Assembly: GCA_035079385.1 (NCBI GenBank)
Contig: JAVHKY010000009.1
Span: forward strand, 1,302,001-1,366,000
From: Aspidiotus rigidus
Lineage: Eukaryota > Arthropoda > Insecta > Hemiptera > Diaspididae
Reading direction: 5' to 3'
Length of the DNA: 64,000 nucleotides
How positions within the stretch are numbered: the stretch's first letter is position 1; every line of letters begins with the position of its first letter. A program made the position numbers and the translations under genes. Below the pieces are notes generated by a model. The model made no database searches. It was not told the origin of the DNA and saw only the letters and a list, made by a program, of their open reading frames with translations. Positions 11,115 through 22,174 of this stretch are shown piece by piece.

Positions 11115-12233
11115 GTTCGTGAGTGTGTGAAATGCCAACGAGCAAAAGTCCACAGACATACAGTTTCTCCGCTCGGAAAATTCCCACCGTCAGACCGTTT
11201 CAAACATCTTCACACAGACATCATTGGACAATTGCCTGAAATTGAAGGATACAAGTACGTTGTCACGTTCATTGATCGATGTACAAAATGGGTTGAAGCT
11301 GTCCCAGTACGCAACATTGAGGCAGAGACAGTTGCTAAGGCTCTTTATTCAACGTGGATCTCGCGATTCGGAGTCCCTGAGAAAATCACGTCTGACCGTG
11401 GAAGTCAGTACACTTCAAACTTATTTTATCAGATTTGCAATCTGTTGGGAGCAGATCACATTAAAACCACGTCATATAATCCCAAAGCCGATGGTATGGT
11501 CAAACGCATAAACCTCATTCTGAAGGTTGCATTAACTTGCCAAGAAGACAATTGGTTATACAGTCTACCCACCGTCCTACTAGGTCTTCGCTCAGCGCCG
11601 AGAGACGACAGCGGAATCTCATGCGCCGAAATGACTTTGGGCTCGACTCTACGTTTACCAGGAGAATTTTTCCAGAACACCGACTCCGATGAAATTACTG
11701 ATGGTTACACATACGACACGAAGCTACGGGCTACACTCCGGAATATTCGCCCAGTTGACTCCAATTTGAAACGAAAAGAAAAAATTTTCATTCATCTCGA
11801 TTTATTCAAGACTAAGAGGGTCTTCGTAAGAATTGGACGAGTACGTCGCCCGCTGGAACCACCCTATGAAGGTCCTTACAGAGTGAAGAACAGACATCGA
11901 AAATGGTTTCGTCTAGAAATGAGCGGAAAAGACGAAGACGTCAGTATTGACAGGCTAAAGCCCGCCTACACTCTCGTCGAAGACGTAACTCCGTCAAACA
12001 AAGATCAACCACTTGTTCGGTCAGCAAAAAAGTCCATATTAAAAAATAGTCAGTCAAGTCGAAATAAAGTCGAACCGATTAACGACGAAATAACCTTGCG
12101 CAATACGAAAAATAATATCAGTATAAAGGGAAAGACTGATTTTATCCCGTCTCAGACCCCTTTCCCCCCGAACACAATGTCTAGATTTGGTCGCCCACAC
12201 AAAAAAGTTGTTCATTTTCAGGCAGGCGTTTAA
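11115..12233 (+). CDS. Gypsy integrase (continuation after in-frame TGA)
   Basis: Same frame as the preceding pol [11 protein letters not shown] completes the HHCC zinc domain. The DDE core has the first Asp in H-T-D-I-I-G (11217-11219) and the second in T-S-D-R-G-S-Q (11394-11396). The third position, expected in G-x-x-E-R, reads G-M-V-K-R: Lys codon AAA at 11502-11504 replaces the catalytic Glu. The C-terminal part has [12 protein letters not shown], the usual GPY/F-like region, and a long basic tail ending at TAA 12231. No chromodomain seen. Integrase would insert the cDNA; this one should be inactive. Confidence 0.92.
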   Translation, partial: VRECVKCQRAKVHRHTVSPLGKFPPSDRFKHLHTDIIGQLPEIEGYKYVVTFIDRCTKWVEAVPVRNIEAETVAKALYSTWISRFGVPEKITSDRGSQYTSNLFYQICNLLGADHIKTTSYNPKADGMVKRINLILKVALTCQEDNWLYSLPTVLLGLRSAPRDDSGISCAEMTLGSTLRLPGEFFQNTDSDEITDGYTYDTKLRATLRNIRPVDSNLKRKEKIFIHLDLFKTKRVFVRIGRVRRPLEPPYEGPYRVKNRHRKWFRLEMSGKDEDVSIDRLKPAYTLVEDVTPSNKDQPLVRSAKKSILKNSQSSRNKVEPINDEITLRNTKNNISIKGKTDFIPSQTPFPPNTMSRFGRPHKKVVHFQAGV

Positions 12234-12367
12234 CACCACAGCATCTTACCAATCGCTATTTACCACTGTTGTTGTTTTGTTGTAATCATTATTTTTGTTT
12301 CAATTTTTGTAATACTTTTTTTTGTTCTCATATAAATGTGTAAATGTTTCAAAAAAAAAAAACAAAC

Positions 12368-12379
12368 AAGGGGAGGACT
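12368..12379 (+). other. Polypurine tract of the Gypsy element
   Basis: AAGGGGAGGACT lies directly against the TG of the 3' LTR, the expected plus-strand primer position. Confidence 0.8.
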
Positions 12380-12527
12380 TGTAGCGGACTGTACCGCTCT
12401 CCCTGTTAACTGCTGATCCTTTGTAAGCGAGTCAGTATCATTAAACCGTTATTGGCATTCACGTGTATATGATGTGTATATGATGTGTATTTGAACTGCG
12501 TTAAGCAGCACGAGCGAAAGCTCGACA
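12380..12527 (+). repeat. 3' LTR of the Gypsy element
   Basis: 148 bases, TGTAGCGGACTG to GCTCGACA. It carries a tandem doubling of an 11-base GTGTATATGAT-type unit relative to the 5' LTR, and is followed by the second ACTT target duplication. Confidence 0.95.
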
Positions 12528-13002
12528 ACTTATTCATACGGTACAATGCTTACTCATAAAAAGACATGAACAAGTGACTGTTCAGTTGTTCTGTGAGTGG
12601 AAATTATGTGGACGTCCCTGTAGTAAGGTTTATTGACGTAGGTTAATTCATATAATAATAACAATCAGAGAGAAATAGTCTTCCTTCATTGTCCAAAAGA
12701 GACAGTTTTTCTGATCGTCAGTTTCAATGTACGTCATGTACATATTACTCTATTCCTTCATACGAGCACTGCGTTGTGAAGTTCAAATGCTTGCCTCTTT
12801 TTCTTGAAGTATCTACTTATGTTTGCCCCTTGCTTATTGTGAATCCATCTCAGATTTGCAGTGCCTCACCCACCCCTATCTGTAGGTGGTGTTACTCTTT
12901 CTATTGCAGATCTAGGGTGTAGCAACCGATTTTTTGCCATTAATACTCTTATTTTTCACTATAATTCTTCTAGATCAGTACCATTCCAGCTGACTATTCC
13001 GA

Positions 13003-14192
13003 ACGGCTCCCCCTCCTTTTGTCCACAAACATTTCGTCCATGACGCTTTTCGTCCACAACACATTTTGTCCAGGGAAAATATGTCCAAAATTTCGTCCAA
13101 AATCTTTTTTCAAAGAGATGTAGGTATGATTTTGAGATTTATTGTTATCATATCACAAATATTAGTTATCATAATACATAAAATGGGATAATATGACATT
13201 ACTTTTGTAGACGTAAATGGGTACGTGATGTAGTTCAAGTAAATTGAATGACGTTACAGTACATTGTCCATCGCATACATCGCGCTTCTCACACCGCCAA
13301 TACTTCCGCGTAGAATTGAAGATAGGTACAGACACGTTGTTCCCATTGATAATACCTTCAATAAAACGTTAAGTAAAAACGTGAATAGAACGAGACTATT
13401 CTTCCTTTTTTTTTATCTTTCAGTTACAGTCATAGACTAGTTACAGTCCACTATTGTTAATGTTGACACTCGTACGTACGTTCGTCGATTTCTTTGATTT
13501 AGTATACAACGATCCTATATTTATGCTTTTTGATTCTTTTTTCTTGGTTAAAAAGATCTTGATCATATTTGAACTTTAATTTGTTTCAAACTAGTAAACA
13601 CACGTCAAACCTTACGTGTCTGTACCTATCTTCAATTCTACTCAAAATGACTCCTACCATAGCGGATAATATCTCCTCCTTAATACTTGCGTTTTTCCAC
13701 TGTTATTAGAATGGAAGTGATAGCCATATCCATTCAGGTGAAGCATACCTCCACCCTTTGTCGACTTTGTTACACGTGCCATCATGCACGACAACTGTAG
13801 CATGAACGTTTGATTAGGACATAGCTTGACGGTCTGTATCATACTCTCTTTGATTATTTGTGAATAATAATAGCAATGAAACCTTTGGTGAGTGACCAGG
13901 TATCGATAAACTCGTTCGCTCAATGACATCATTTACAGAGAGATAAGAAGCACCATTAAAAACAGGTATGCTCTTCATCTTTCCATTTACGTTTTGTAGA
14001 TATCTTGTAGAAGCAATAAATTTCGTCCATCAAAATGTTTAAGACATCTTAGGTACGTACATTCCTTTGGACAAAATGTCTTATGGACAAAGAAAGATTG
14101 GACGAAAAAAGTTGGACAAAGTGTCATTGGACGATTTTTTTTTTGGACAAAAGTTCGTCTGGACGAAAATATCTTTGGACAAAAAGTCGTGG
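13003..14192. mobile_element. Non-autonomous element with arrays of TGTCCA/CGTCCA at both ends
   Basis: At 13018-13105 the hexamers TGTCCA or CGTCCA recur about every 10-20 bases (at least six times). At 14027-14185 the complementary TGGACA/TGGACG recurs at least nine times in the opposite orientation. The roughly 1.2-kb span is thus bounded by inverted subterminal repeat arrays of the kind bound by DNA-transposon transposases. The interior (about 13110-14020) has no recognisable transposase; an inverted match GTACCTATCTTCAATTCTAC (13621) to GTAGAATTGAAGATAGGTAC (13307) lies inside. Exact ends are not fixed. Confidence 0.75.
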
Positions 14193-14626
14193 AACCTTCC
14201 AGACGAGTACGTTAAGACTGGTATAGCGTACTTGTTTAGTGCCTTATTATGTTCTTGCTGTATAGCCCAGTTTTTAGTACGAGGCTTAACTGGAGTAATA
14301 AATTATTTCCTCAATTCTTTTTTCATGGTATTATATTCTATGCGTTTGCTATGCTCTACTCCCAGGTACCTGTACATGTCGTTTGGTTCCAAATTTTAGA
14401 TTTGTTTGGTTTCTTATTCCACTTGAATTTTCCAATATCTTTAATTATATGGCGGGCAGTTTATCATGTATAATAGTCGATTAATAGTCGATGCTCATTT
14501 ATATAGTGAACAAGTTTTTGGTTTATACGTACATGTGTACAAATCGATCAATTTTGTTGTACAATATCGTGCGAACGTATTATGAATCTTATTGAAATAC
14601 GTATTGCGATATTGTCTTGGTTTTAG

Positions 14627-14856
14627 ATTCCCAGACGGTCTGGAGCTATCGAACCATTGAAAATTCGTCGAGCGTTGTGCTCTACTGTCCGAATCAATGC
14701 GGTCACAAATATAAGAGTAAAACAGCGTTGAGACAACACATGAAATACCATTGCGGAATTGATCCGCAATTCAAATGCGAAGAATGCGGAAAATCGTTCA
14801 CTCAAAAGCAACATATGAAAAGTCACGTTATCTGTGTCCATAAAAAAGTTGTCTAA
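14627..14856 (+). CDS. lola: lola alternative zinc-finger exon 3
   Basis: Terminal coding exon of about 76 residues. The acceptor TTGGTTTTAG ends at 14626, then AT completes a GAT-type (Asp) codon. A 20-residue leader precedes finger 1, C-P-N-Q-C-G-H-K-Y-K, whose Cys-preceding residue is His rather than Glu (H-M-K-Y-H-C). The linker is G-I-D-P-Q-F-K. Finger 2 is C-E-E-C-G-K-S-F-T-Q-K with H-V-I-C-V-H. The tail K-K-V-V ends at TAA. An AATAAA at 15158-15163, before exon 4, is the likely polyadenylation signal. The gap to exon 4 is only about 390 bases, the shortest gap between intact exons. Confidence 0.9.
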
Positions 14857-15157
14857 TGATACCAAGATACTATGCACGTCCTCGTAAAACGTTTCCGAAC
14901 ATGTACACTTTATTGTCTACTAAACCTTTACAATAATTATTACAAATAGGTGCAGACAGCTTATTTTATTGTCAGTTCGATATTTACTCGACTTGAATAA
15001 TCTTATAAAAGTTTCAATTCATTCCCTACACATTGGTTGTGTCTAAACTTTGAAAGAATATACTCGTGTATTATAGGATGATCGGACCGCGAATAATACG
15101 CTTTACATATCCTAACGTGCATAGTAGGTAACTATAAAATATTATAGCATACCTGTA

Positions 15158-15163
15158 AATAAA
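15158..15163 (+). terminator. Candidate poly(A) signal for exon 3
   Basis: AATAAA 300 bases after the exon 3 stop and about 80 bases before the exon 4 acceptor. Confidence 0.5.
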
Positions 15164-15245
15164 ATTAACCCTGCGTGCTTACTCTCTGACTGGCTAAATT
15201 TTGTACCTAATTATATTTATAGAAAATTCTAATTCTGGTTTTCAG

Positions 15246-15478
15246 ATTTTCAAATAGCTCGGCATCTTTCTGCCGAAAATCAGCGGAATATATCTGGTCT
15301 CTTCTTCTGTCCAAATCAATGCGGGCGTCAATACAGAAGCAAAACTGGAGTGGCTCAGCATCTAAAATATGAGTGTGGTATCGATCCTCAATTCGAATGT
15401 CAAGATTGTGGAAAATTATTTTATCACAAGAGTAACATGAAAACTCACCGTATTCACGTACACAAAAAAGTTTTGTAG
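15246..15478 (+). CDS. lola: lola alternative zinc-finger exon 4
   Basis: Terminal coding exon of about 77 residues that lacks an internal ATG before the fingers. The acceptor GGTTTTCAG ends at 15245. The leader begins D-F-Q-I-A-R-H-L, matching the leader of exon 7 (D-L-Q-I-S-R). Finger 1 is C-P-N-Q-C-G-R-Q-Y-R-S-K-T-G-V-A-Q-H with ...Y-E-C. The linker is G-I-D-P-Q-F-E. Finger 2 is C-Q-D-C-G-K-L-F with H-R-I-H-V-H. It ends K-K-V-L then TAG at 15476. A minus-strand frame over the same bases is a shadow. Confidence 0.9.
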
Positions 15479-16100
15479 CAACTGTCCTGGCCGATAAGTA
15501 TGTGAATAACGTGTTCGGCACTCAATTCATAGTCGTTGTTTATTATCATTGTTCAATTACATATTGAATAAGTAGATAACGATAAGTTATAAACATGAGA
15601 GCGTTACAACATCTCTCCCTTTCAGTTACTGAGAGGATTGACGATCAGCTTGGCGACTACGATCTCAAATGGGACCTGTAACCTCGAATCTGTCCGGACG
15701 TACTACAAGTATTTCTCTACCAGCCAGTGTGAAGAGGGGAAGCTTGATTGCAAGTAGTTGTTGTTTTTCTGGAGATGGGCGCGTCTTGCGAATCTTATCT
15801 CCTCGTGGCGAGAAGATACGTTTTTAGGGTACTGGGGCGTGAAAGTCACGGGTTTCTTTTCTTTTTCCCGATCTTTGAATATCAGATCTCGGTCTATGTA
15901 TGATACAATCTTGGTAAAATGAAGATTTTTCCTGTTCTAACAAACAATACATACTACCATTTTCTAACCAATATCATATGACTGAGATTCTTCTCTCTTG
16001 TTGAAGACTGCGCCATATTGCTGAATGTTGACTACAAATACTTTGGCGCTTAGTTTTAATCCAGGAAGGGGTCAGGCTCCGCGATCTTTGTCACACTGCT
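15479..16100. other. 3' flank of exon 4 running into a minus-strand retroelement
   Basis: No gene. The reverse complement of 15600-15625 reads CTGAAAGGGAGAGA then TGTTGTAACGCTCTC, which looks like a polypurine tract followed by an LTR start. If so, the 3' LTR of the minus-strand Gypsy element begins at about 15613 and extends toward exon 4. Confidence 0.4.
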
Positions 16101-19000
16101 CTTTCATTTTCTTCCACTTCTCATTGTAGTTTTTGAACTGGTATATTGGATCTTAGTCTGATTGAGGGTATGGTTGTGTGAATCTGTTGATTCATCAGCA
16201 ATTCCGAGGGGCTATAGAGTTTCGTGAGTGTAGCTCGGTACAGTATGAGAGCGCGGCTTAAAGACTCGGCTTCCAGTATTTGCTTTGAAACTTTCACTGC
16301 TGACTTGGCCAAGCCATTTGCTCGTGGTTAAGACGAGCTAAAAGTGATGATTTTTATGTCACAATCTAATATAAAGCGTTGTACTTCAGTGGAAGTCAGT
16401 CGGGTCCCGTTGTCGATGAAGATTGTCTCTAGATACCGAAATGTACAAAAATTGCCTCCAGCCTAGAAATTACTGTGCAAGAATCTTGTTTGGGTAGCTG
16501 GGCTATTCCTAAATATTTCGAGGTACCGCTGAGAGTTTTTGGATGTCGACACCGAATTTTTTCCACGGTCCTAAGGGGAGGGGTGACAAAATTAACGGCT
16601 TACTTCGGTTTGGTCGGTGTCTAGCGCATTCCTGGCAACTGTTGCTGATATTTTCGATGTCGCGACACAGATTGGGTCACCAGACTGATGTTTTTGCTAA
16701 CTTGTGAATCTTTGATGCACCAAGGTGAATTTCATACAACCAATACAGGATTTTGCTCCATAGTGATTGAGGAATCCATATTCTTTGGTAATAAAGAATC
16801 AGTCCTTTAAATGTACTGAGTGATCCCCGCCTAGCTTTTTGAGTACTCCCTCTTCTCTTTAGATAGTTCATTTTCGTTCCATCCTTCTCTTATAAATTGT
16901 TTTCAGAGAACGCAAATTTCACTCTGGTTTTATGCGTTGCGTATTTTTCCCATAACCTCACCGAGGCAATGGTTGCTGATCTTGGTTCTTCTTCCCCTTT
17001 TTTTTCGCCAGACCCTGGGTCGTCTATAGGTTTGCGAGATAGCGAATTAGCAGTTAAAAGCTCTTTGCCAGGAATGTGTAATCTCTTATAGTCAAAGCGC
17101 ATCAGACGCATTCGTAAGCGTTGGAAACAATGAGTGGGGTTGTCTAAGATTTTGGTTGTTAGTCATGGAATGAGGGATTTGTGGTCTGTTTCAATGCGAA
17201 AATGTACGTCTATGAGATGCTTTCTAAATTTTTTGCATACCCAAGCAATAGCTAACAACTCTTTTTCAATCTGTACATAACGACGTAAGGAGGGTGACGG
17301 TGCGCGTAATATATGTAAAAGACTGGGCGAGGAATATCATTTTCATCTAGCTCCATTCAATGACAAATTGCAGGAAACAATGAGCGATCTGTGGGGATCG
17401 CAGATAGCAAGTGTAGGAGCGGCACTTAAGGTATCTCTCGAATACTTAAATGCCCTTTCTTGGGGTTCTCCCCCTTCTTTTTCAAGTAAGACATAAAGAA
17501 GCTCCAACTTGTTTGAATGATCATGTATGTGTCTTGTAAGGAATTTTACAATTCCCGAGAAGAATCGTTGTAGGTCTTTCTTATTTTCGGGGGGAAGGGG
17601 GCATTTTCTAAATGGCCTTCACCCTTTGAGGATCAACGGTAATTTTTTGACTAGGTATATAACAGATTGTTTCCTGAACAAACATTTTTCTTTGTTCAGT
17701 GTAACACCCGCGCTCTCCAATTTCTTCAAGACTACATATTGTAGGATTTCTATCATGCTCTTCTTTGTCTGCTCCCCGAATGAGCTTGTTGTCCATGTAG
17801 CACATAACATTGTCGCAGCTCTCCAGTTTCTTGTTAATTTGTGATTGTAACGTCCTACAGCGCTGGTGATTCCAAATTGAAGTCTATTGAAATAAAATCT
17901 TCCGAAGTGAGTAAGAAATGTATTGAGTTTCTTCGAGTCCTCGGCTAGTCTAACTTGGTGAAAGTCAAAATTTGTATCATGTTTTGAAAACACCATCGTA
18001 TCTTTGAGGTTAGCTAAGGCCTCCTTTACTAGCGGTATTGGGAAGTATTTTTTTTTAATACTCTGGTTCAGTCTGGATAGGTCTACGCAAATACGTATTT
18101 TGTTATTTAGTTTGAAGGCAACGATCGCAGGAGATACGAAATTATTTGGTTCAGTTGTAGGCAAAATTACTCCTTTTTCTACAAACTTGTTCAACATGGT
18201 CTTGACCCTCTTTAGAAGTGGAAACAGTAGTCTGCAAGGAGACAGCTATTGCAAACGGTTTTGCCCCCTCTTTCAAGTTTATTTGGTACTCTCCAGGCAC
18301 ACAGCCTAGACCTTTGAAGATATTGGACTACCAGGTTTTTCCTTGGAGACTTGATTTCGATGGTAAATGAGATCAAGTGCTTTGATTGCAAAAGGGTTGT
18401 AGGTTAATTTCTTACTACTTATACTTTTTGTATTGAAGTTAAACTTTTGTAAGTTATGGTTAGTTTCTGCATCCCTATCACCTCTAGACGTTGATTCCTA
18501 GTCCATCCAATCTACAGTCGGGTTTATACAACTTGAATTGCGAGTTGTAGAAGTACTCTGGAACAGCAGTTTTGTCTGCTCTGGAATCAATTTCAAACGT
18601 GCAAATTACTTTGCCTACTTTTTCTGTATATAACCATTCCTTGTCAATGCGGTTAATGCGTGTCTGTCTTTTTATTTGTCCAATAAAGAATCCTCCCGAG
18701 TCTTGTCTATTTGAGCTTCGGCAGCGTCGATATTTCTTATACCTTTATTAAAACTATTACTCGGTCTATTTCTACTAATTGTTGAGTTTACTGGTATGCC
18801 CTTGCCTATCACATTTAAGGTATGTTGCATCAATTGTGGGGCAGTGCTTTCTGGCGTATATACCTTCACCACAGCAAAAACACTTTTTCTTTGGTACTAC
18901 TTCCAATCTAGGTTAGGTTTGCGGTTTTGTAATGATACATTTGCGGAAGGAAGCTTAGTATTTTGACGCTGGATTTGCTGTTCCTTTTCTACGCATTTAT
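15613..19000 (-). mobile_element. Decayed Ty3/Gypsy retrotransposon, minus strand
   Basis: Reading the minus strand from 19000 down, one meets a gag-type knuckle K-C-F-C-C-G-E-G near 18880 (His of CCHC lost), a protease-like E-I-D-S-R-A-D near 18580 (D-S-G changed to D-S-R), then reverse transcriptase: I-C-V-D-L-S-R-L-N near 18080, F-G-R-F-Y-F-N-R-L-Q-F-G-I near 17890, and C-Y-M-D-N near 17800 (YMDD box with second Asp changed to Asn). E-S-A-G-V-T-L-N-K-E-K-C follows, then the RNase H end D-Y-K-R-L-H-I-P-G-K-E near 17090 and H-L-G-A-S-K near 16720 from the integrase zinc domain. Many stops and frameshifts. It is a different lineage from the 7.7-kb element. Confidence 0.85.
17608..18197 (-). 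pseudogene. Reverse transcriptase fragment of the minus-strand Gypsy element
   Basis: Best preserved part of the decayed element, read in two frames. The palm region (18197 down to about 17830) has I-R-I-C-V-D-L-S-R and the F-N-R-L-Q-F-G block. After a frame change the catalytic box reads Y-M-D-N, and the thumb region has D-K-E-E-H-D-R. The loss of the second catalytic Asp and the frameshift show it is inactive. It lies in the intron between lola exons 4 and 5, antisense. Confidence 0.85.
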
Positions 19001-21953
19001 AGGTGCGCACTATTTGGATTGCTTTTATCAAAGCCAAGTCAGTCTTACCAAATTTGTCGTCCAACATTCTTAATAGTATTGCAAATTAGGTTTCCTTTCA
19101 TATTGCCGTATTTGCAATTCTCGACTAACGTGTATAATGCTGTGATAAATATATCGGCGCTTTTGCTGCCTACATCGGGGACTCACTCGCTCCGCTCTTT
19201 CCCTCTCCTTCTGGGTCTACTATAAATGTACTTTAGAATATTTCGAGCTAATAGCTTTTGGGAATATATTGTACATTACACCTATGTAGGAAACTTAGAC
19301 CTGATACAAGAAGCCTTGTATAAAAGCTAGCTTTCAGGACGTTAGTTTGCCCCCTTCTTAGTCTAGTATACTGCATAGAAGGTCGGGGCTCAGGAAAGAC
19401 ATGAAACATGAGGGAAAGCTTAGACTTAGTGTAAAGCTAAGTAAGCCTCGACTTTGTATAGGGATGCGTGGGGATAGTACAAGCGTGGTATAACATTAGT
19501 ATACTGCACTCTCAGTATACAGATAGTATAAACGGCATAGAACTGTTACGTCTAATTGGTAGCCAAATAAACTGGACTCGAAGAGTCGTGTACCTTCAGC
19601 GAAGGCTTTAATATCGATGATGTCTACTCGCGAGTTCAACTATGGGAGTTGAGTCGGCTTTCAACCATCGGACCGCAGTGGTAGTAAAAATGCTGGTCGC
19701 CTGACCAGTTGGGTGTTCGTAAGCCTACGATAATTGAACTGTACTAAAGCTACGCTAGTCGACGGCTTTTATAGGCACGTTGTACGAGTCGCGATCATGA
19801 CGAATGACGCGCGCTGTCATAATCATGAGTCGCGGCGCGTACGCCGCTCCAGCGCGATAAGCTGCTGAACGATCAGCTGCTCTACGTTTAAGGGAAAGGT
19901 AACGCTCAGGGGAAAGGTATCGCTCAGGAGGAAGGTAGCGTCGGAAAGAGGATGTAACAGAACAAACAGTATTCGAGGGGGGAGGTATTAGCAAAAAGCT
20001 ATACTAGGAAAATCTGCTAAAGAGATGCGACATTTATACTAGCTAAGCTGTAGCCCTAGTATAGGCCTGTATGTATATAGGTCTAGTATAATAAAGGTAG
20101 TATACAAGAAGAGGCCAGATGGACGTACGGACGCAAATTTTGGAATTAGGGTTAAAGGTCAGAAGGGGGAGGGGCTTAGAGCAGAAATTCTTCATAGTGT
20201 CAAGGTCATGATTGTGCGGACGTACGGACGCAAATTTTGGAATTGGGGTGGGGGTCAGGTCAGCGCTGAGACATGAAGCATGTCAAAATATCGTTGGATT
20301 TTTCACCCTTGTACGTATAATAGAGAGTATTTACCTGGGTTTCCTTGGTTTGCTTGCTTGAACCTGAAGCAATACAATAACTTTCAAAACAACGTTTCCA
20401 TTTCTATTACTTGCTTGGTACAACTTTTGGTTATTATTTCTGGAATAGGTGGCGTAACTTACATTAGGTAGCGCTAGTTACAAAGGTGATCATGGATTTT
20501 TTTCTTATACACCAAATACGTGTGTTAGTTCAAACGTATTTTCTGAAGTTATTTGACTTTTAATCAAGAACAGTGCCAATGTGAGAATCAAAGTTGTAGA
20601 GAATTCTCAAAAGAACATTTTTTGTAATAAACAATTTTTTCTAAAGCTCATACTCGAATTGAAAAACCGTGAATGTATTGAAATGATAATTTGGAACGCG
20701 ATATCCAGTGAGGATCGAATTAATTCCATCGACTAGGTGGTTCCACCTATGACTCTCTCACTCGTCATTAATAGGCTTATTCATCTCTTTGCTTTTTCAT
20801 GTTTTCTTTTGTTTTTGTTTTGTTTTTTAGTTCATTCTTTCGTTCGCGGGGTTTCGTAAAAACGCCTCCAGAGCGACGAAACGTAATAAATTTTCAAAAT
20901 TTAACTTTGTTCCATTCCTATATTACCAGGCGAGCAAAGCCTTAATTTTTCTAATAATATTAAGAAATCTGCGCACAAAATAAATCTCTCCTATTTTTGA
21001 CATGATACCGATTTCAACTTGCTGAATTCAATGAAATAAATCTTGCAATTGACAGCGAGTGGAGGGATGATCGTGACAAAAGTATGGAAGCAAACTTTGC
21101 AAATAACAAAGTGTTCTTACTTTATTTTTTGAACGAGTAATTTTTCAATGCGATTTCCTGATAACTACGTTGGCGTATTGACTTTTCTTGCATGTCTAAT
21201 CAACTGAAATATTCTTTCGTATACAAAGATTTCTGAGAGTTAAATTTTCAATTGATACTCGGAAAAATGAGAATCCTTGTGCGAGATTGCACAATTTTTT
21301 CTAGCAAAACGAAATGAGAGATTTCAATATAATGATATAAAAAGGTAATTATTATGGTACTTGCTTTCACATTGATCTTGCGATAGGGGAATTGAATATA
21401 CAATAATAGTATATCGATATCCATTCCCCTTCCGTAAGAGAAATGTAAAACAGGTATTATCACGTGACCGTTGAGTCCGACGTCAAAATTTTTCACCATT
21501 ATATACTTTTTTGTAAACCTATGTATAATTTAAAACCAGTTTCAACATTCAAGTTGGCCATTCCTGCCTTATTGTGTATAAGGAGACGCCTCCTGTTGTC
21601 AGTGTTCTGTGTGTATTACTGAAGCTGGTGGTTCTCTATTGTGCAAATCAAAAGCAAAAAGTGTGACTGAAAATAAGCGTGCGCTCCGCAAAAGTGTTAT
21701 TTACAGCGTGTACAAATTCGGCTCAACATATTTATGATGAGTGGATTGGGAGTGAGGGGGACTCGAAAATTGAAAATCCCCTCCCTTCGTCGTACTTAAT
21801 AAAAGAGATCAACGAAAGGTGTGATTTATAAGTTTTTTCAAGACTATATTTGCTTACAATTTTTAGGATTCACATTTTCTTGAATGTTTTTATTGAACAT
21901 TTATGGTGCGAAATTACATTTATACTGAAACTTCAACGAATTCTATCTCACAG
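19000..21953. other. Intron before exon 5; no gene seen
   Basis: No coding gene recognised. 19300-20050 has a different composition (many CTAGTATA motifs, GC-richer blocks near 19790-19890) and could be an LTR or another element's end. GGACGTACGGACGCAAATTT occurs twice as a direct repeat near 20121 and 20218. The rest is AT-rich intron. Confidence 0.45.
20119..20252. repeat. Direct repeat of about 30 bases
   Basis: GGACGTACGGACGCAAATTT followed by TGGAATT occurs near 20121 and again near 20218, in the same orientation, each followed by a G-rich stretch ending in GGTCAG. This suggests a short tandem duplication of about 97 bases. Confidence 0.8.
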
Positions 21954-22174
21954 GTCTCGGAGTAAGAATAATACCACTTCCTACCGAAGACGTGTGGAGC
22001 TGTCCGAATCAGTGTGGTCGACAGTACCGGCGGAAGACTGGATTAGCCCAACATTTGAAATTTGAGTGCGGTGTGGATCCGCAATTTAAATGCGAAGAAT
22101 GCGGGAAATTATTTCGTCATAAATGTCATTTGAAAACTCATGTTGGTCTTGTTCACAAAAAAATTGTGAGGTAA
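21954..22174 (+). CDS. lola: lola alternative zinc-finger exon 5
   Basis: Terminal coding exon of about 73 residues. The acceptor ATCTCACAG ends at 21953 and GT begins the exon (Gly codon). The short leader G-L-G-V-R-I-I-P-L-P-T-E-D-V-W-S precedes C-P-N-Q-C-G-R-Q-Y-R-R-K-T-G-L-A-Q-H with F-E-C. The linker is G-V-D-P-Q-F-K. Finger 2 is C-E-E-C-G-K-L-F-R-H-K with H-V-G-L-V-H. The tail K-K-I-V-R ends at TAA. Finger 1 is almost the same as in exons 4 and 7, which marks these three as a subfamily. Confidence 0.9.

Larger units (their letters stand above)
7710..12527 (+). mobile_element. Ty3/Gypsy LTR retrotransposon, nearly complete, coding-defective
   Basis: A 4.8-kb LTR retrotransposon in lola sense orientation. 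Both LTRs begin TG and end CA. The target-site duplication ACTT is at 7706-7709 and 12528-12531. A candidate primer binding site TGGCGACCGTGACCG follows the 5' LTR and the purine tract AAGGGGAGGACT precedes the 3' LTR. The coding order is gag, protease, reverse transcriptase, RNase H, integrase, which defines Ty3/Gypsy; no envelope-like ORF is present. Frameshifts in gag and at the protease/RT junction, an in-frame TGA in the integrase zinc domain and a lost catalytic Glu mean this copy cannot make its own proteins. Confidence 0.95.
6505..12690. mobile_element. Unclassified transposon copy, interrupted by a Gypsy element
   Basis: Segments at about 6540-6700, 7560-7709 and 12528-12690 match, in the same order, the reverse complement of one continuous stretch at about 59690-60110. 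Shared landmarks include TTTTACCGCAACGAGAAAA near 6590, GCGTACTTCC near 7585, and GACGTAGGTTAATTCATAT near 12640. The element is split by the Gypsy retrotransposon at 7710-12527. Internal sequence absent from the other copy (about 6700-7560) holds two inverted copies of a peptide-coding stretch and an acidic Ser-rich ORF. Transposase type is not recognisable, and the ends are approximate. Confidence 0.7.

Noticed and set aside
14067..14399. 110-codon open frame
   Set aside because: Its first half translates the repeated TTGGACAAA/TTGGACGAA units of the non-autonomous element; the rest is hydrophobic AT-rich filler.
19300..20050. Possible 5' LTR of the minus-strand Gypsy element
   Set aside because: Composition is distinctive, but no sequence match to the candidate 3' LTR near 15.5-15.6 kb was found by eye, so it is not called.
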